From the NCBI RefSeq assembly GCF_001279005.1, contig NZ_LGCN01000074.1:186001-250000 (forward strand): DNA of 64,000 nucleotides. Direction: 5' to 3'. The translations under genes were made by a program, and so were the position numbers. The DNA comes from Streptomyces caelestis (lineage in GTDB: Bacteria > Actinomycetota > Actinomycetes > Streptomycetales > Streptomycetaceae). Of this stretch, positions 27,952 through 36,791 are shown piece after piece. The notes below the pieces were generated by a model that saw only the letters and a program-made list of their open reading frames with translations, ran no database searches and had not been told where the DNA came from. The number at the start of each line of letters is the position of its first letter. Position 1 is the stretch's first letter.

Positions 27952-30594
27952 ATGACCCGACAGGACGTGCGGACCGAAGACCGCGTCGAGGCCGACGCAC
28001 CGTCCGACACCGCGGTCGCCGTGGACCGTCTGGTCACGGCCGGCCTCAAGGCGCTCGTCGACTACGAGGACCTCACCCAGGAGCAGGTCGACCACATCGT
28101 GAAGAAGGCCTCCGTCGCCGCCCTGGACCAGCACACCGCGCTGGCCCTCCTGGCGGTGGAGGAGACCGGGCGGGGTGTGTTCGAGGACAAGGCGGCCAAG
28201 AACATGTTCGCCTGCGAGCACGTCACGCACAGCATGGGTCACATGAAGACCGTCGGGGTCGTCGCCCGCGACGACATCGAGGACATGGTCGAGATCGCCG
28301 AACCGGTGGGTGTCGTGTGCGCGGTCACGCCGGTCACCAACCCGACCTCCACGACGATCTTCAAGGCGCTGATGGCGCTGAAGACCCGCAACCCGGTCGT
28401 GTTCGCCTTCCACCCCTCCGCCCAGCGGTGCAGCGCCGAAGCAGCCCGCGTCGTGCGCGACGCGGCCGTCGCCGCCGGAGCTCCGGAGCACTGCGTGCAG
28501 TGGATCGAGCGACCGTCGGTCGAGGCCACCGGCACGCTGATGCGGCACCCGGGCGTCTCGCTGATCCTCGCCACCGGCGGCAACGCCATGGTCAAGGCCG
28601 CCTACTCGGCCGGCAAGCCCGCCCTCGGCGTCGGCGCCGGCAACGTCCCCGCATACGTGCACAAGAGCGCGAAGCTGCGCCGGGCCGTCAACGACCTGGT
28701 GCTGTCGAAGTCGTTCGACAACGGCATGATCTGCGCCTCCGAGCAGGCCGTCATCCTGGACACCGACGTCTACGACGCGGCGCTCGCCGAGTTCCGCGCC
28801 CTCCACGCCCACCTGGCCACCTCGCAGGAGAAGGCGAAGCTGGAGACCTTCCTGTTCCCCGCCACCGGCGGATCGGGCGCCGGCTGCGAGCCCAAGGTCA
28901 ACGCGTCCGCCGTCGGCCGGAGTCCGGCGTGGATCGCCGAGCGGGCCGGGTTCTCCGTGCCGGAGGACACCTCGGTCATCCTCGTCGAGGCCGAACGCGT
29001 CGGCCCGGACGAGCCGCTGACCCGTGAGAAGCTCTGCCCGGTCCTCGCCGTGCTGCGCGCCGAGGACGAGCGCCACGGCTTCGGCCTGGCCGCCGACATG
29101 GTCGCCTTCCACGGCCAGGGCCACAGCGCCGTCATCCACACCGAGGACCCCGCCATGGCCGAGGCGTACGGCAAGCGGATGAAGACCGTGCGGATCATCG
29201 TCAACTCCCCTTCCTCGCAGGGCGCGATCGGCGGCGTCTACAACGGTCTGCTGCCCTCGCTCACCCTGGGCTGCGGCTCCTGGGGCAGCACCTCCGTGTC
29301 CAACAACGTCTCCGCCGCCCACCTGCTCAACGTCAAGCGGGTGTCCGCCCGGCGCAACAACCTGCAGTGGTTCAAGGTCCCGCCGAAGATCTACTTCGAG
29401 CCGCAGGCCATCCGCTACCTGACCTCCATGCCGGACGTCCACCGCGTCACGATCGTCACCGACGCCACCATGACCCGCCTCGGCTTCGTCGACCGGATCA
29501 GCCGCGTCCTGCAGCGGCGCCGCGCCCCGGTCACCCTCCAGGTCATCGACACCGTCGAACCGGAGCCCAGCATCGACTCGGTGCAGCGCGGCGCCGGCCT
29601 CATGCGGGACTTCCGCCCGGACACCATCATCGCGCTGGGCGGCGGCTCGCCCATGGACGCGGCCAAGGTGATGTGGCTGCTGTACGAGCAGCCCGGCATC
29701 GACTTCGCCGACATGCGGCAGAAGTTCTCCGACATCCGCAAGCGCGCCTTCCGCTTCCCGACCCTGGGCAGGCTGGCCCGCCTGGTGTGCGTGCCCACCA
29801 CCTCCGGAACCGGCGCCGAGGTCACCCCCTTCGCCGTCATCTCCGACCCCGCCACCGGCAAGAAGTACCCGCTGGCCGACTACGCGCTCACCCCCAGCGT
29901 GGCCATCGTCGACCCCCTCCTCACCACCGCCCTGCCCCCGGCGCTCGCCGCCGACAGCGGCTTCGACGCCCTCACCCACGCCATCGAGGCGTACGTGTCC
30001 GTCTACGCCAACGACTTCACCGACGGCCTCGCCCTCCACGCCGTCCGCCTGGTCTTCGGCCACCTCGAGGCGGCGGTGAACGACCGCGACGGCTCGGCGG
30101 AGGCCCGGGAGAAGATGCACAACGCCGGCACCATCGCGGGCATGGCCTTCGGCAACGCCTTCCTCGGCATCGTCCACGCCATGTCCCACACCCTCGGCGC
30201 CACCTTCCGCATCGCGCACGGCCGCACCAACGCGATCCTGCTCCCGCACGTCATCCGCTACAACGGCACCGTCCCCACGAAGCTCACCGGCTGGCCCAAG
30301 TACGAGGACTACCGCGCCCCCGAACGCTTCCAGGACATCGCCCGCACCCTGGGGCTGCCCGCCGCCACCCCGGCCGAGGGCGTGGAGTCCCTCGCCACGG
30401 CCATCGAACGCCTGCGCGACGCCGTCGGCATCGAGCCGACGTTCGCGGCCCTGGGAATCGACGAGCGGACCTTCCTGGACGCCCTGCCGCAGCAGGCCCT
30501 CAACGCCTACGAGGACCAGTGCGCACCGGCCAACCCGCGCATGCCGATGCTGGACGACATGCAGGGGATCATGCGCGCCGCCCACCACGGCTGA
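27952..30594 (+). CDS. adhE: Bifunctional acetaldehyde-CoA/alcohol dehydrogenase
   Basis: An 880-residue AdhE. The N-terminal aldehyde dehydrogenase half (to about residue 440) converts acetyl-CoA to acetaldehyde; its catalytic cysteine is C261 in NGMICASEQAV. The C-terminal iron alcohol dehydrogenase half reduces acetaldehyde to ethanol, with the cofactor motif LGGGSPMDAAKVMWL and iron ligands in DALTHAIEAYVS and FLGIVHAMSHTLG with AHGRTNAILLPH. Both halves look complete. AdhE regenerates two NAD+ per acetyl-CoA and pairs naturally with PFL and phosphoketolase in this island. The acetyl-CoA supplied by PflB would be its substrate. A box of the shared motif lies upstream. Confidence 0.95.
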   Translation: MTRQDVRTEDRVEADAPSDTAVAVDRLVTAGLKALVDYEDLTQEQVDHIVKKASVAALDQHTALALLAVEETGRGVFEDKAAKNMFACEHVTHSMGHMKTVGVVARDDIEDMVEIAEPVGVVCAVTPVTNPTSTTIFKALMALKTRNPVVFAFHPSAQRCSAEAARVVRDAAVAAGAPEHCVQWIERPSVEATGTLMRHPGVSLILATGGNAMVKAAYSAGKPALGVGAGNVPAYVHKSAKLRRAVNDLVLSKSFDNGMICASEQAVILDTDVYDAALAEFRALHAHLATSQEKAKLETFLFPATGGSGAGCEPKVNASAVGRSPAWIAERAGFSVPEDTSVILVEAERVGPDEPLTREKLCPVLAVLRAEDERHGFGLAADMVAFHGQGHSAVIHTEDPAMAEAYGKRMKTVRIIVNSPSSQGAIGGVYNGLLPSLTLGCGSWGSTSVSNNVSAAHLLNVKRVSARRNNLQWFKVPPKIYFEPQAIRYLTSMPDVHRVTIVTDATMTRLGFVDRISRVLQRRRAPVTLQVIDTVEPEPSIDSVQRGAGLMRDFRPDTIIALGGGSPMDAAKVMWLLYEQPGIDFADMRQKFSDIRKRAFRFPTLGRLARLVCVPTTSGTGAEVTPFAVISDPATGKKYPLADYALTPSVAIVDPLLTTALPPALAADSGFDALTHAIEAYVSVYANDFTDGLALHAVRLVFGHLEAAVNDRDGSAEAREKMHNAGTIAGMAFGNAFLGIVHAMSHTLGATFRIAHGRTNAILLPHVIRYNGTVPTKLTGWPKYEDYRAPERFQDIARTLGLPAATPAEGVESLATAIERLRDAVGIEPTFAALGIDERTFLDALPQQALNAYEDQCAPANPRMPMLDDMQGIMRAAHHG

Positions 30595-30614
30595 ACACGG
30601 GACCGGCCGCCGCG

Positions 30615-30664
30615 GCCGAAGCCGCCGTACGGGAGCCCGCGGGCTCCCGTACGGCGGCTTCGGC
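30615..30664. terminator. Perfect 50-bp palindrome between convergent adhE and phosphoketolase genes
   Basis: Bases 30615-30639 are the exact reverse complement of 30640-30664 (25-bp arms, no loop), starting GCCGAAGCCGCCGTAC. It begins 21 bp after the adhE stop and lies 145 bp beyond the convergent phosphoketolase stop. It is probably a bidirectional terminator; it lacks a T-run. Confidence 0.75.
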
Positions 30665-30808
30665 GTGCCGGGTGACGACGCCGGTGGAGGGGGCCCCACG
30701 GGCGCGTCGCCACGACGCGGCCACCGAGGACCCGGAGCCGGTCGCCGGGAGGCGACGGGGCCCGGACGGCGGAGCGGACGTCCCCGGTCCGGGCCCCGTC
30801 GCCCTCCG

Positions 30809-33193
30809 TCAGCCGTCCCACGACCAGTCGGCGACCTCGGGCAGGTCGACACCGTGCTCGCGGATGTACTGGTGGTGACGCAGCCGGACGTCCTCCATCC
30901 GCTGACGCACGGCCGCCGCGCGCACCGCGAGACCGGGAACGCGGTCGATGACGTCCATGACCAGTCGGTACCGGTCCAGGTCGTTGCGGACCACCATGTC
31001 GAACGGCGTGGTGGTGGTGCCCACCTCCTTGTAACCACGCACGTGCAGGTGCCCGTGTCCGGTACGGCGGTAGGCCAGCCGGTGGATCAGCCAGGGATAG
31101 CCGTGGTACGCGAAGACGACCGGCTTGTCGGGGGTGAACAGGCCGTCGTACTCGAAGTCGCCCATGCCGTGGGGGTGTTCCTCGCTCGGCAGCAGCCGGG
31201 CGATGTCGACGACGTTCACGACCCGGACGGCCAGTTCCGGCAGGTGGTCCCGCAGCAGCCGCGCGGCGGCCAGCACCTCCTGGGTGGGCACGTCGCCCGC
31301 GCAGGCCAGCACCACGTCGGGTTCACGGGTGCCGTCCTCGGTGCCGGCCCAGTCCCAGATGCCGGCGCCGCGCGCGCAGTGCGCCTTCGCCTGTTCCATG
31401 GTCAGCCAGTCGAAGCAGGGCTGCTTCCCGGCGACGATCACGTTGACGTAGTCGCGGCTGCGCAGGGCGTGGTCGGCGACGGAGAGCAGGGTGTTGGCGT
31501 CCGGCGGCAGGTAGACCCGTACGGCTTCGGGGCTCTTGTTGAGGATGTGGTCGACGAAGCCCGGGTCCTGGTGGGAGAAGCCGTTGTGGTCCTGGCGCCA
31601 CACGTGCGAGGTGAGCAGGTAGTTGAGGGAGGCGATGGGCGCGCGCCAGGGCAGGCGGCGGCTCACCCGCAGCCACTTGATGTGCTGGTTGACCATCGAG
31701 TCGACGATGTGCACGAACGCCTCGTAGCAGGAGAACAGCCCGTGCCGGCCGGTGAGGAGGTAGCCCTCCAGCCAGCCCTGGCAGGTGTGTTCGGAGAGGA
31801 TCTCCATCACCCGGCCGTGCCGGTCGAGGTGCTCGTCCACGTCGAGGATGCCGGCCTGCCACGCCTTGCCGCTGGCGCCGTAGACGGCCTGGAGGCGGTT
31901 GGAGGCGGTCTCGTCGGGTCCCACGAGGCGGAAGTCGCGCCGGTCGGCGGTCCCGCGCATGACGTCCTCCAGCAGATCACCGAGGACGCGGGTGGGTTCG
32001 TGCAGGGTGGCGCCCGGTTCGTCGACCGGGACGGCGTACCGCTCCAGCGGCGGCAGGGGCAGTTCGCGCAGCAGCAGGCCGCCGTTGGCGTGCGGGGTGG
32101 AGCCCAGCCGGCGTGCGCCGTCGGGGACGCAGGCCAGCACATCCGGGCGGGGCGCGCCGTGCTCGTCGAACAGCTCCCGCGGCCGATAGGAGCGCAGCCA
32201 TTCCTCGAGCTGCCGCAGGTGGTCCGGGTTGTCCCGGACGGCGGACAGGGGGACCTGGTGGGCTCGCCAGGTCCCCTCCACGGGAAGGCCGTCGACCTCG
32301 GCGGGGCCGGTCCAGCCCTTCGGGGTGCGCAGCACGATCACCGGCCAGCGGGGCCGCTCGGTCGCCCCGTCCTCGCGGGCGGCGCGCTGCACACCGGCGA
32401 TGCGGTCCGCGGCGGTGTCCATGGCCCGGGCCATCGCTCGGTGGACGGCGGCCGGATCGTCGCCGGTGACGTGGAGGGGCTCGTGACCGTATCCCCTGAG
32501 GAGATCGTCGAGTTCCGGCTCCGGCAGCCGGGAGAGCACCGTGGGGTTGGCGATCTTGTAGCCGTTGAGGTGCAGGATCGGCAGGACGGCGCCGTCGTGC
32601 ACCGGGTCCAGGAACTTGTCGGAGTGCCAGGAGGCGGCCAGCGGGCCGGTCTCCGCCTCGCCGTCACCGATCACACAGGCGACCAGCAGGCCGGGGTTGT
32701 CGAAGGCCGCGCCGTAGGCGTGCGAGAGGGCGTACCCCAGTTCGCCGCCCTCGTGGACGGAGCCGGGCGTCTCCGGGGCCACGTGGCTGGGCACGCCTCC
32801 GGGGAACGAGAACTGCCGGAACAGCCGCGCCATTCCGGCGGCGTCCCGGGTGACGTCCGGATAGGTCTCCGTGTACGACCCCTCCAGCCAGGAATTGGCC
32901 ACCACGGCCGGACCCCCGTGGCCGGGTCCCCAGACGCAGAGCGCTTCCAGACCCCGGGACCGGATGAGGCGGTTGAGGTGCGTGTACACGAGGTTCAGGC
33001 CGGGTGAGGTGCCCCAGTGGCCGAGCAGCCGCGGCTTGACGTGTTCCGGACGCAGTGGCTCCGTGAGCAGGGGGTTGGCCATCAGGTAGATCTGCCCGAC
33101 GGACAGATAGTTCGCGGCACGCCAGTGGGCGTCCAGCGTCCTCGACTCCTCGTCGGTGAGCACACCGGACACCTGCTGCGGTTCGACGGACAT
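30809..33193 (-). CDS. xfp: Xylulose-5-P/fructose-6-P phosphoketolase
   Basis: A 794-residue thiamine-diphosphate enzyme that cleaves xylulose-5-P or fructose-6-P with phosphate to acetyl-P plus a triose or tetrose phosphate. Motifs include the N-terminal [50 protein letters not shown], the ThDP motif [20 protein letters not shown], and [10 protein letters not shown]. The enzyme makes acetyl-P without oxygen or NAD and would allow ATP formation through an acetate kinase, which is not in this window. The ATG at 33193 follows GGGAG by six bases; an in-frame extension to 33310 is rejected. Only degenerate forms of the shared box are seen upstream. Confidence 0.93.
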   Translation of the reverse strand: MSVEPQQVSGVLTDEESRTLDAHWRAANYLSVGQIYLMANPLLTEPLRPEHVKPRLLGHWGTSPGLNLVYTHLNRLIRSRGLEALCVWGPGHGGPAVVANSWLEGSYTETYPDVTRDAAGMARLFRQFSFPGGVPSHVAPETPGSVHEGGELGYALSHAYGAAFDNPGLLVACVIGDGEAETGPLAASWHSDKFLDPVHDGAVLPILHLNGYKIANPTVLSRLPEPELDDLLRGYGHEPLHVTGDDPAAVHRAMARAMDTAADRIAGVQRAAREDGATERPRWPVIVLRTPKGWTGPAEVDGLPVEGTWRAHQVPLSAVRDNPDHLRQLEEWLRSYRPRELFDEHGAPRPDVLACVPDGARRLGSTPHANGGLLLRELPLPPLERYAVPVDEPGATLHEPTRVLGDLLEDVMRGTADRRDFRLVGPDETASNRLQAVYGASGKAWQAGILDVDEHLDRHGRVMEILSEHTCQGWLEGYLLTGRHGLFSCYEAFVHIVDSMVNQHIKWLRVSRRLPWRAPIASLNYLLTSHVWRQDHNGFSHQDPGFVDHILNKSPEAVRVYLPPDANTLLSVADHALRSRDYVNVIVAGKQPCFDWLTMEQAKAHCARGAGIWDWAGTEDGTREPDVVLACAGDVPTQEVLAAARLLRDHLPELAVRVVNVVDIARLLPSEEHPHGMGDFEYDGLFTPDKPVVFAYHGYPWLIHRLAYRRTGHGHLHVRGYKEVGTTTTPFDMVVRNDLDRYRLVMDVIDRVPGLAVRAAAVRQRMEDVRLRHHQYIREHGVDLPEVADWSWDG

Positions 33194-33709
33194 GGCGGGC
33201 TCCCTTGCGGTTCGAGGGTTCGGCCGGCGGAGGCGCGTACGGGTCCTGTCCCCCGCCCTCCCCGGCCGCTGAGTACCCCATGAGGCCGGCCGGACCCTCC
33301 TGCGCACCATCGCCTGCTTCGACGGACACCGTCGGCGCGGCGGCGCCGGAGCGGCCCCGGCGAGCGGCGGACCGGGGCGGCCGGAGCGGGACCGTCGTCC
33401 GCCGTGGCGGCGACGGCCGGGCGGGCGCCAGGCGCGGGAGGAGAGGGCCGGACCCGGCCGGAAGCATCATGTGGGCGGTGACGACGGCCCCGGGCCGGGT
33501 CCGGATCCGTGCGGGCGGGGCCGCGCCCCGTGGCCCCGCCCGCACCCGGGTCCTTCGGCACGCGCGGCAGGTCGCCCGCGTACGGGCGCCCCGGCGTGGT
33601 CCGTCCGAGGGAGCACGGTCCTCCGGTCTCTCGGCGAACCGGGACAGGGCCGACCGGCCCGGGTCCCGGCCCGGCCGGGACGACCGCCCTGCCGGAGAGG
33701 GAGAGCCCA
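33194..33709. other. Divergent promoter region between xfp and a truncated USP gene
   Basis: No gene is supported. Candidate copies of the island motif are GGGTCCTTCGGCAC (33548-33561) and GGGCCGACCGGCCC (33647-33660), 149 and 50 nt before the USP GTG. A weaker GGGACCGTCGTCC is at 33388-33400, 195 nt before xfp. Confidence 0.45.
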
Positions 33710-33895
33710 GTGAGTGATCCGGCGATCGTAGGGGTGGACGGTTCGGCGTCGAGCCTCACCGCGGTCGGTGTCGCGGCCCGTGAGGCCCGCCTGCGGAGCA
33801 CATCGCTGCGCATCGTCCACGGCCTGGAGCCGATGGTGCACGGGCACCTGGCCCGGGCGGAGGAACGGGCGCGCGGATCGCCGGCCGGCTCCGAG
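33710..33895 (+). pseudogene. Universal stress protein gene truncated by an insertion-sequence remnant
   Basis: From a GTG at 33710 (GAGAGGGAGAG upstream) the frame reads SDPAIVGVDGSASSLTAVGV and continues through LRIVHGLEP, the first half of a UspA domain. After about 60 residues, near AEERARGSPAG, similarity stops, no ATP loop follows, and the frame drifts to a proline-rich tail ending at 33991. The next bases in another frame encode a transposase C-terminus. The gene was thus broken by an ISAs1-type element of which only the end remains. An intact form would probably have one or two USP domains like its neighbours. Confidence 0.7.
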
Positions 33896-34052
33896 GGCAC
33901 TGGAAGATCGACAGCCGACTCCACCACGTCCGCGGCACCACCTTCGCCGAAGACGCCTCCACCACCCGGGCCGGCGGCCTGCCCTGCGTGACGGCCGCTC
34001 CCCGCGACTTCACCATCAGCCCCCTCCGACAGGACGGATACCGGATCCGGAA
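33896..34052 (+). mobile_element. ISAs1-family transposase C-terminal remnant
   Basis: The frame starting at 33898 reads HWKIDSRLHHVRGTTFAEDA and continues STTRAGGLPCVTAAPRDFTI. ISAs1 transposases end with HWxIE-LHHVRDxTFxEDxSxxRTGxxPxxMAxxRNxxI, so the match is clear though decayed. Only about 50 codons remain and no inverted repeats were identified. It marks the right edge of the stress island. Confidence 0.65.
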
Positions 34053-34056
34053 CGGT

Positions 34057-35097
34057 TCAGAGTTCTTCGAGGAACCGTCCTTGGTCGTCGAGGAATCCGT
34101 CCGCGAAGAGTGAGCGGGGGGAGAAGAGCGCGGTGAGCGTGATCTTGAGGTCCGACTGCTCGATGGACTGCTTGAGCAGTGAATGGGTCGCGTCCGGGTA
34201 ACGCTTGACCGTCAACGCGCCACCTGCGTCCAGCACCTCGCGGTACGTGCGCTCCGTGTCGGCGGTGTCCACGTTGATGTCATGGCCCGCGAGGGTCAGC
34301 AGTACCGGTACGCCGCGCAGGGCGCGGAGGTCTTGCGTGGCGTCCGCGGTGTAGTTCCTGGAGACGAAGCCCCAGCGGTCGGCGGTCATGCCGCCCGCGT
34401 CGCCGCCCATCGCCCTGACGTACTCCTCGAAGGTCGCGTGGCGTCCCAGCAGTCGGCGGGTGGTGTCGCTCTTGGCGACCTCCGCCTTGGTGCGGGCTGC
34501 TGATGCGCCGTCGGCGCGCAGCTCGGCGAGGAGGTTGTAGCGGCCTTGCCGGAGCCAGTTGATCGCGGGCGAGACGGCGATGACGAAGCTCACGGGCGTC
34601 TTGGCGGCGATTTTCGGCAGGACCCAGCCCGCCTGGCTGGCGCCCCAGAGTCCGATCCGGTCGCCGTCGATGTCCGGGCGGGCGCGGGCCCAGGCGATGG
34701 CGGCGGCTGCCTCGTCGGCCCGGTCGTCCATGGACTGGTCGAGCCAGTTTCCGGGCGTGCCCGCGACGCCGGGCTTGTCCCAGGACAGGGAGGCGTATCC
34801 GGCTTCGGCGTTCGCCTCCCACATGGGCTTGTAACCGTCGTCGTGGGTGGCGTCGACGGGGCCGTCGCCGTGGATGTACACGATCAGGCCGTGGCGCTTG
34901 CGGCCGTCCGCGGGGACGGCCAGTACGCCGTTGAGGGTGTGGCCGCCGTGGCGGATCGTGACCCGCTGCTCGTCCATGTCGTAGGAGTTCTGCCACAGCA
35001 CCACACCGACGAGGCCGACGGCCACGACCAGGACCGTGACGAGTGACCACACGGCGATGCGGAGCCCGCGCCGTCGGGGCTGGGTCTTCGGACACAT
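34057..35097 (-). CDS. Membrane-anchored alpha/beta hydrolase
   Basis: A 346-residue protein with an arginine-rich start and one transmembrane helix (about residues 14-34), then an alpha/beta hydrolase domain facing outward. The oxyanion region is LIVYIHGDGPVD; the nucleophile elbow is GLWGASQAGW (serine in GASQAG); an acid is likely in LTLAGHDINVD and the histidine in KRYPDATHSLL. It resembles prolyl-oligopeptidase/dienelactone-type esterases. The ATG at 35097 is used. It is divergent from the acetyltransferase-PaaX pair and shares with it a region holding a long inverted repeat, so the regulator probably controls it. Substrate unknown. Confidence 0.8.
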   Translation of the reverse strand: MCPKTQPRRRGLRIAVWSLVTVLVVAVGLVGVVLWQNSYDMDEQRVTIRHGGHTLNGVLAVPADGRKRHGLIVYIHGDGPVDATHDDGYKPMWEANAEAGYASLSWDKPGVAGTPGNWLDQSMDDRADEAAAAIAWARARPDIDGDRIGLWGASQAGWVLPKIAAKTPVSFVIAVSPAINWLRQGRYNLLAELRADGASAARTKAEVAKSDTTRRLLGRHATFEEYVRAMGGDAGGMTADRWGFVSRNYTADATQDLRALRGVPVLLTLAGHDINVDTADTERTYREVLDAGGALTVKRYPDATHSLLKQSIEQSDLKITLTALFSPRSLFADGFLDDQGRFLEEL

Positions 35098-35134
35098 GGG
35101 AGGGCCGCCTCTGTCGGGGTGTGCAGCGGATACC

Positions 35135-35178
35135 GAAACTATCATGATGGGAACGGCCGTTGAGGATCTGATAGTTTC
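35135..35178. promoter_or_regulatory. Inverted-repeat operator in the hydrolase/GNAT divergent promoter
   Basis: GAAACTATCA at 35135-35144 and its exact reverse complement TGATAGTTTC at 35169-35178, separated by 24 bp. The two arms are AT-rich against a GC-rich background. A PaaX-type repressor gene lies two genes downstream, making it the likely ligand. Confidence 0.65.
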
Positions 35179-35211
35179 AAGTTCCGGTTCCAGAGAGGAA
35201 GGAGGCACGGC

Positions 35212-35847
35212 ATGGCACTGGACGCGACAGGCCCCGGGGCCGGACCGGTGACGGTGCAGCGGGACGTTCCGGCCGGAGCCGAGCGGCGGGCGGCCGAGCT
35301 GTACTGGGACGCCTTCGGCCGCAAACTCGGTCCCGCCCTGAACCCGGCGGACAAGGCGGTGCCCTTCATCGCCGCCCACCTGAACACCGATCGAGCGGTC
35401 TGCGCACTCCTCGACGGGCGGCTCGTCGGCCTCGCCGGCTACCACCACGACGGGCGGGCCCTCACCGGAGGATCGGCCGGCGCCGTGCTGCGCGCTTACG
35501 GGCACCTGCGAGGACTGCACCGACTCCTGCTCCTCGCCCTGTTCGAACGTCACCCGGTGCCCGGGCAACTCGTCATGGACGGCATCGCCGTGGATCCGGA
35601 CATGCGCGGCCTCGGCGTCGGAAGCCTGCTCATCGAGGAAGTGGCCGCCGTCGCGGCGGAGCAGGGCTGCCGGGAGATCAGACTGGACGTGATCGACACC
35701 AACCCGCGTGCCCGGGCCCTGTACGAGCGGCGCGGCTTCACGGCCGTACGGACCGAGCACACGCCCTACCTGCGCGGGCTGCTCGGATTCGGCGCGGTGA
35801 CCACCATGCACCGCCCGGTCGGAACAGGAGGGGTGAGGGAACCGTGA
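35212..35847 (+). CDS. GNAT-family N-acetyltransferase
   Basis: A 211-residue acetyltransferase. The GNAT acetyl-CoA loop is visible in DGIAVDPDMRGLGVGSLLIEE (about residues 123-143, with RGLGVGS), followed by the strand IRLDVIDTNPRARALYERRG, typical of motif B. The substrate cannot be inferred. AGGAGG precedes the ATG at 35212 by eight bases. Its stop overlaps the GTG of the PaaX-family regulator by four bases, so the two are translated together. Confidence 0.85.
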   Translation: MALDATGPGAGPVTVQRDVPAGAERRAAELYWDAFGRKLGPALNPADKAVPFIAAHLNTDRAVCALLDGRLVGLAGYHHDGRALTGGSAGAVLRAYGHLRGLHRLLLLALFERHPVPGQLVMDGIAVDPDMRGLGVGSLLIEEVAAVAAEQGCREIRLDVIDTNPRARALYERRGFTAVRTEHTPYLRGLLGFGAVTTMHRPVGTGGVREP

Positions 35848-36791
35848 ACGCCGACACCGACCACGTCGAGGTCCCCACCCGCATGCTCGTCCACGCGCTG
35901 ATCCGCGAGGACGGCACCGTCGGCGCGGACGAGCTGTACACCGTCGCCAACACCCTGGGCATGAGCGACCAGCAGGTACGGCTGTGCGTCAAACGCCTCG
36001 TGACCGAAGGCCGATTCACCCACGAAGGCCGAGGCCGCAAGGCGGAACTGCATGCGACCACGGACACCATGCGCGCCCTCGCCCCCAACGCGGACTTCCT
36101 GCGGCACGCGTTCCGACAGGACGCCGGGCTCGCACCCTGGGACGGGGTCTGGCACCTGGCCGCCTTCGCGGTGCCCGAATCGGCGCGCACTGCCCGGGAC
36201 GCCCTGCGCGAAACGCTCGTCCGCCTCGGCGGCGCCCCGCTCCAGGGCGGACTGTACGTCTGCGCCAACACATGGGAACCGTACGTCGAGGAAGCGGCCC
36301 ACCGCCTCGGCGCCCACGACGCGCTCACCCTCCTCACCACGACGGACCTGCGCAGGGGCGACACCCGGGAGCCTGCCGGACTCGCCCGCCGTCTGTGGCC
36401 TCTGCAGGAGATCGCCGACCGCTACCGCCGCCTCAGCCGCATCGCCCGGCCCCGCCTCGCCCGGCTCACCGGCCCTGTCGAACTCTCCCCGGCCGCGCTT
36501 CTCACCATCGTCGTCGAGCTGGCCGCCGAACTCACCCGCGTCATGGAGCCCGACCCGCTGCTGCCGCCTCAGCTCCTGCCACAGCCCTGGCCCGGCGCCC
36601 AGGCCCGGAAGCTCATCGCCCGATGCTGGGCGGCCCTGCACGAACGCGACCACGGCGAGGCCCGCCCCGCCCTCTTCCGCCTCTACGCCGATATCACCCG
36701 AGAGGCAGCCGCTCTTGGCGATGCTCGCCGTCGCCCGCCTCAGCGGCCTGCGCCCGCGGCTGCCGGGCGTCCGGACCGTTGTCCTCCCTGA
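35844..36791 (+). CDS. PaaX-family transcriptional regulator
   Basis: A 315-residue regulator. The N-terminal winged helix (RMLVHALIREDGTVGADELY, then MSDQQVRLCVKRLVTEGRFTHEG) and the middle domain (WDGVWHLAAFAVPESAR with GGAPLQGGLYV) match PaaX-type repressors, which usually bind an acyl-CoA and repress catabolic genes. The C-terminal domain is present but the last 25 residues are arginine/proline-rich and overlap the convergent methyltransferase gene by 98 bp, which may reflect a shifted end. The GTG at 35844 overlaps the GNAT stop. Confidence 0.8.
   Translation: MNADTDHVEVPTRMLVHALIREDGTVGADELYTVANTLGMSDQQVRLCVKRLVTEGRFTHEGRGRKAELHATTDTMRALAPNADFLRHAFRQDAGLAPWDGVWHLAAFAVPESARTARDALRETLVRLGGAPLQGGLYVCANTWEPYVEEAAHRLGAHDALTLLTTTDLRRGDTREPAGLARRLWPLQEIADRYRRLSRIARPRLARLTGPVELSPAALLTIVVELAAELTRVMEPDPLLPPQLLPQPWPGAQARKLIARCWAALHERDHGEARPALFRLYADITREAAALGDARRRPPQRPAPAAAGRPDRCPP

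Noticed and set aside
26617..31038. 1473-codon open frame on the minus strand
   Set aside because: Antisense shadow of CBS-BON and adhE created by GC-rich codon bias; those genes have clear motifs on the plus strand.
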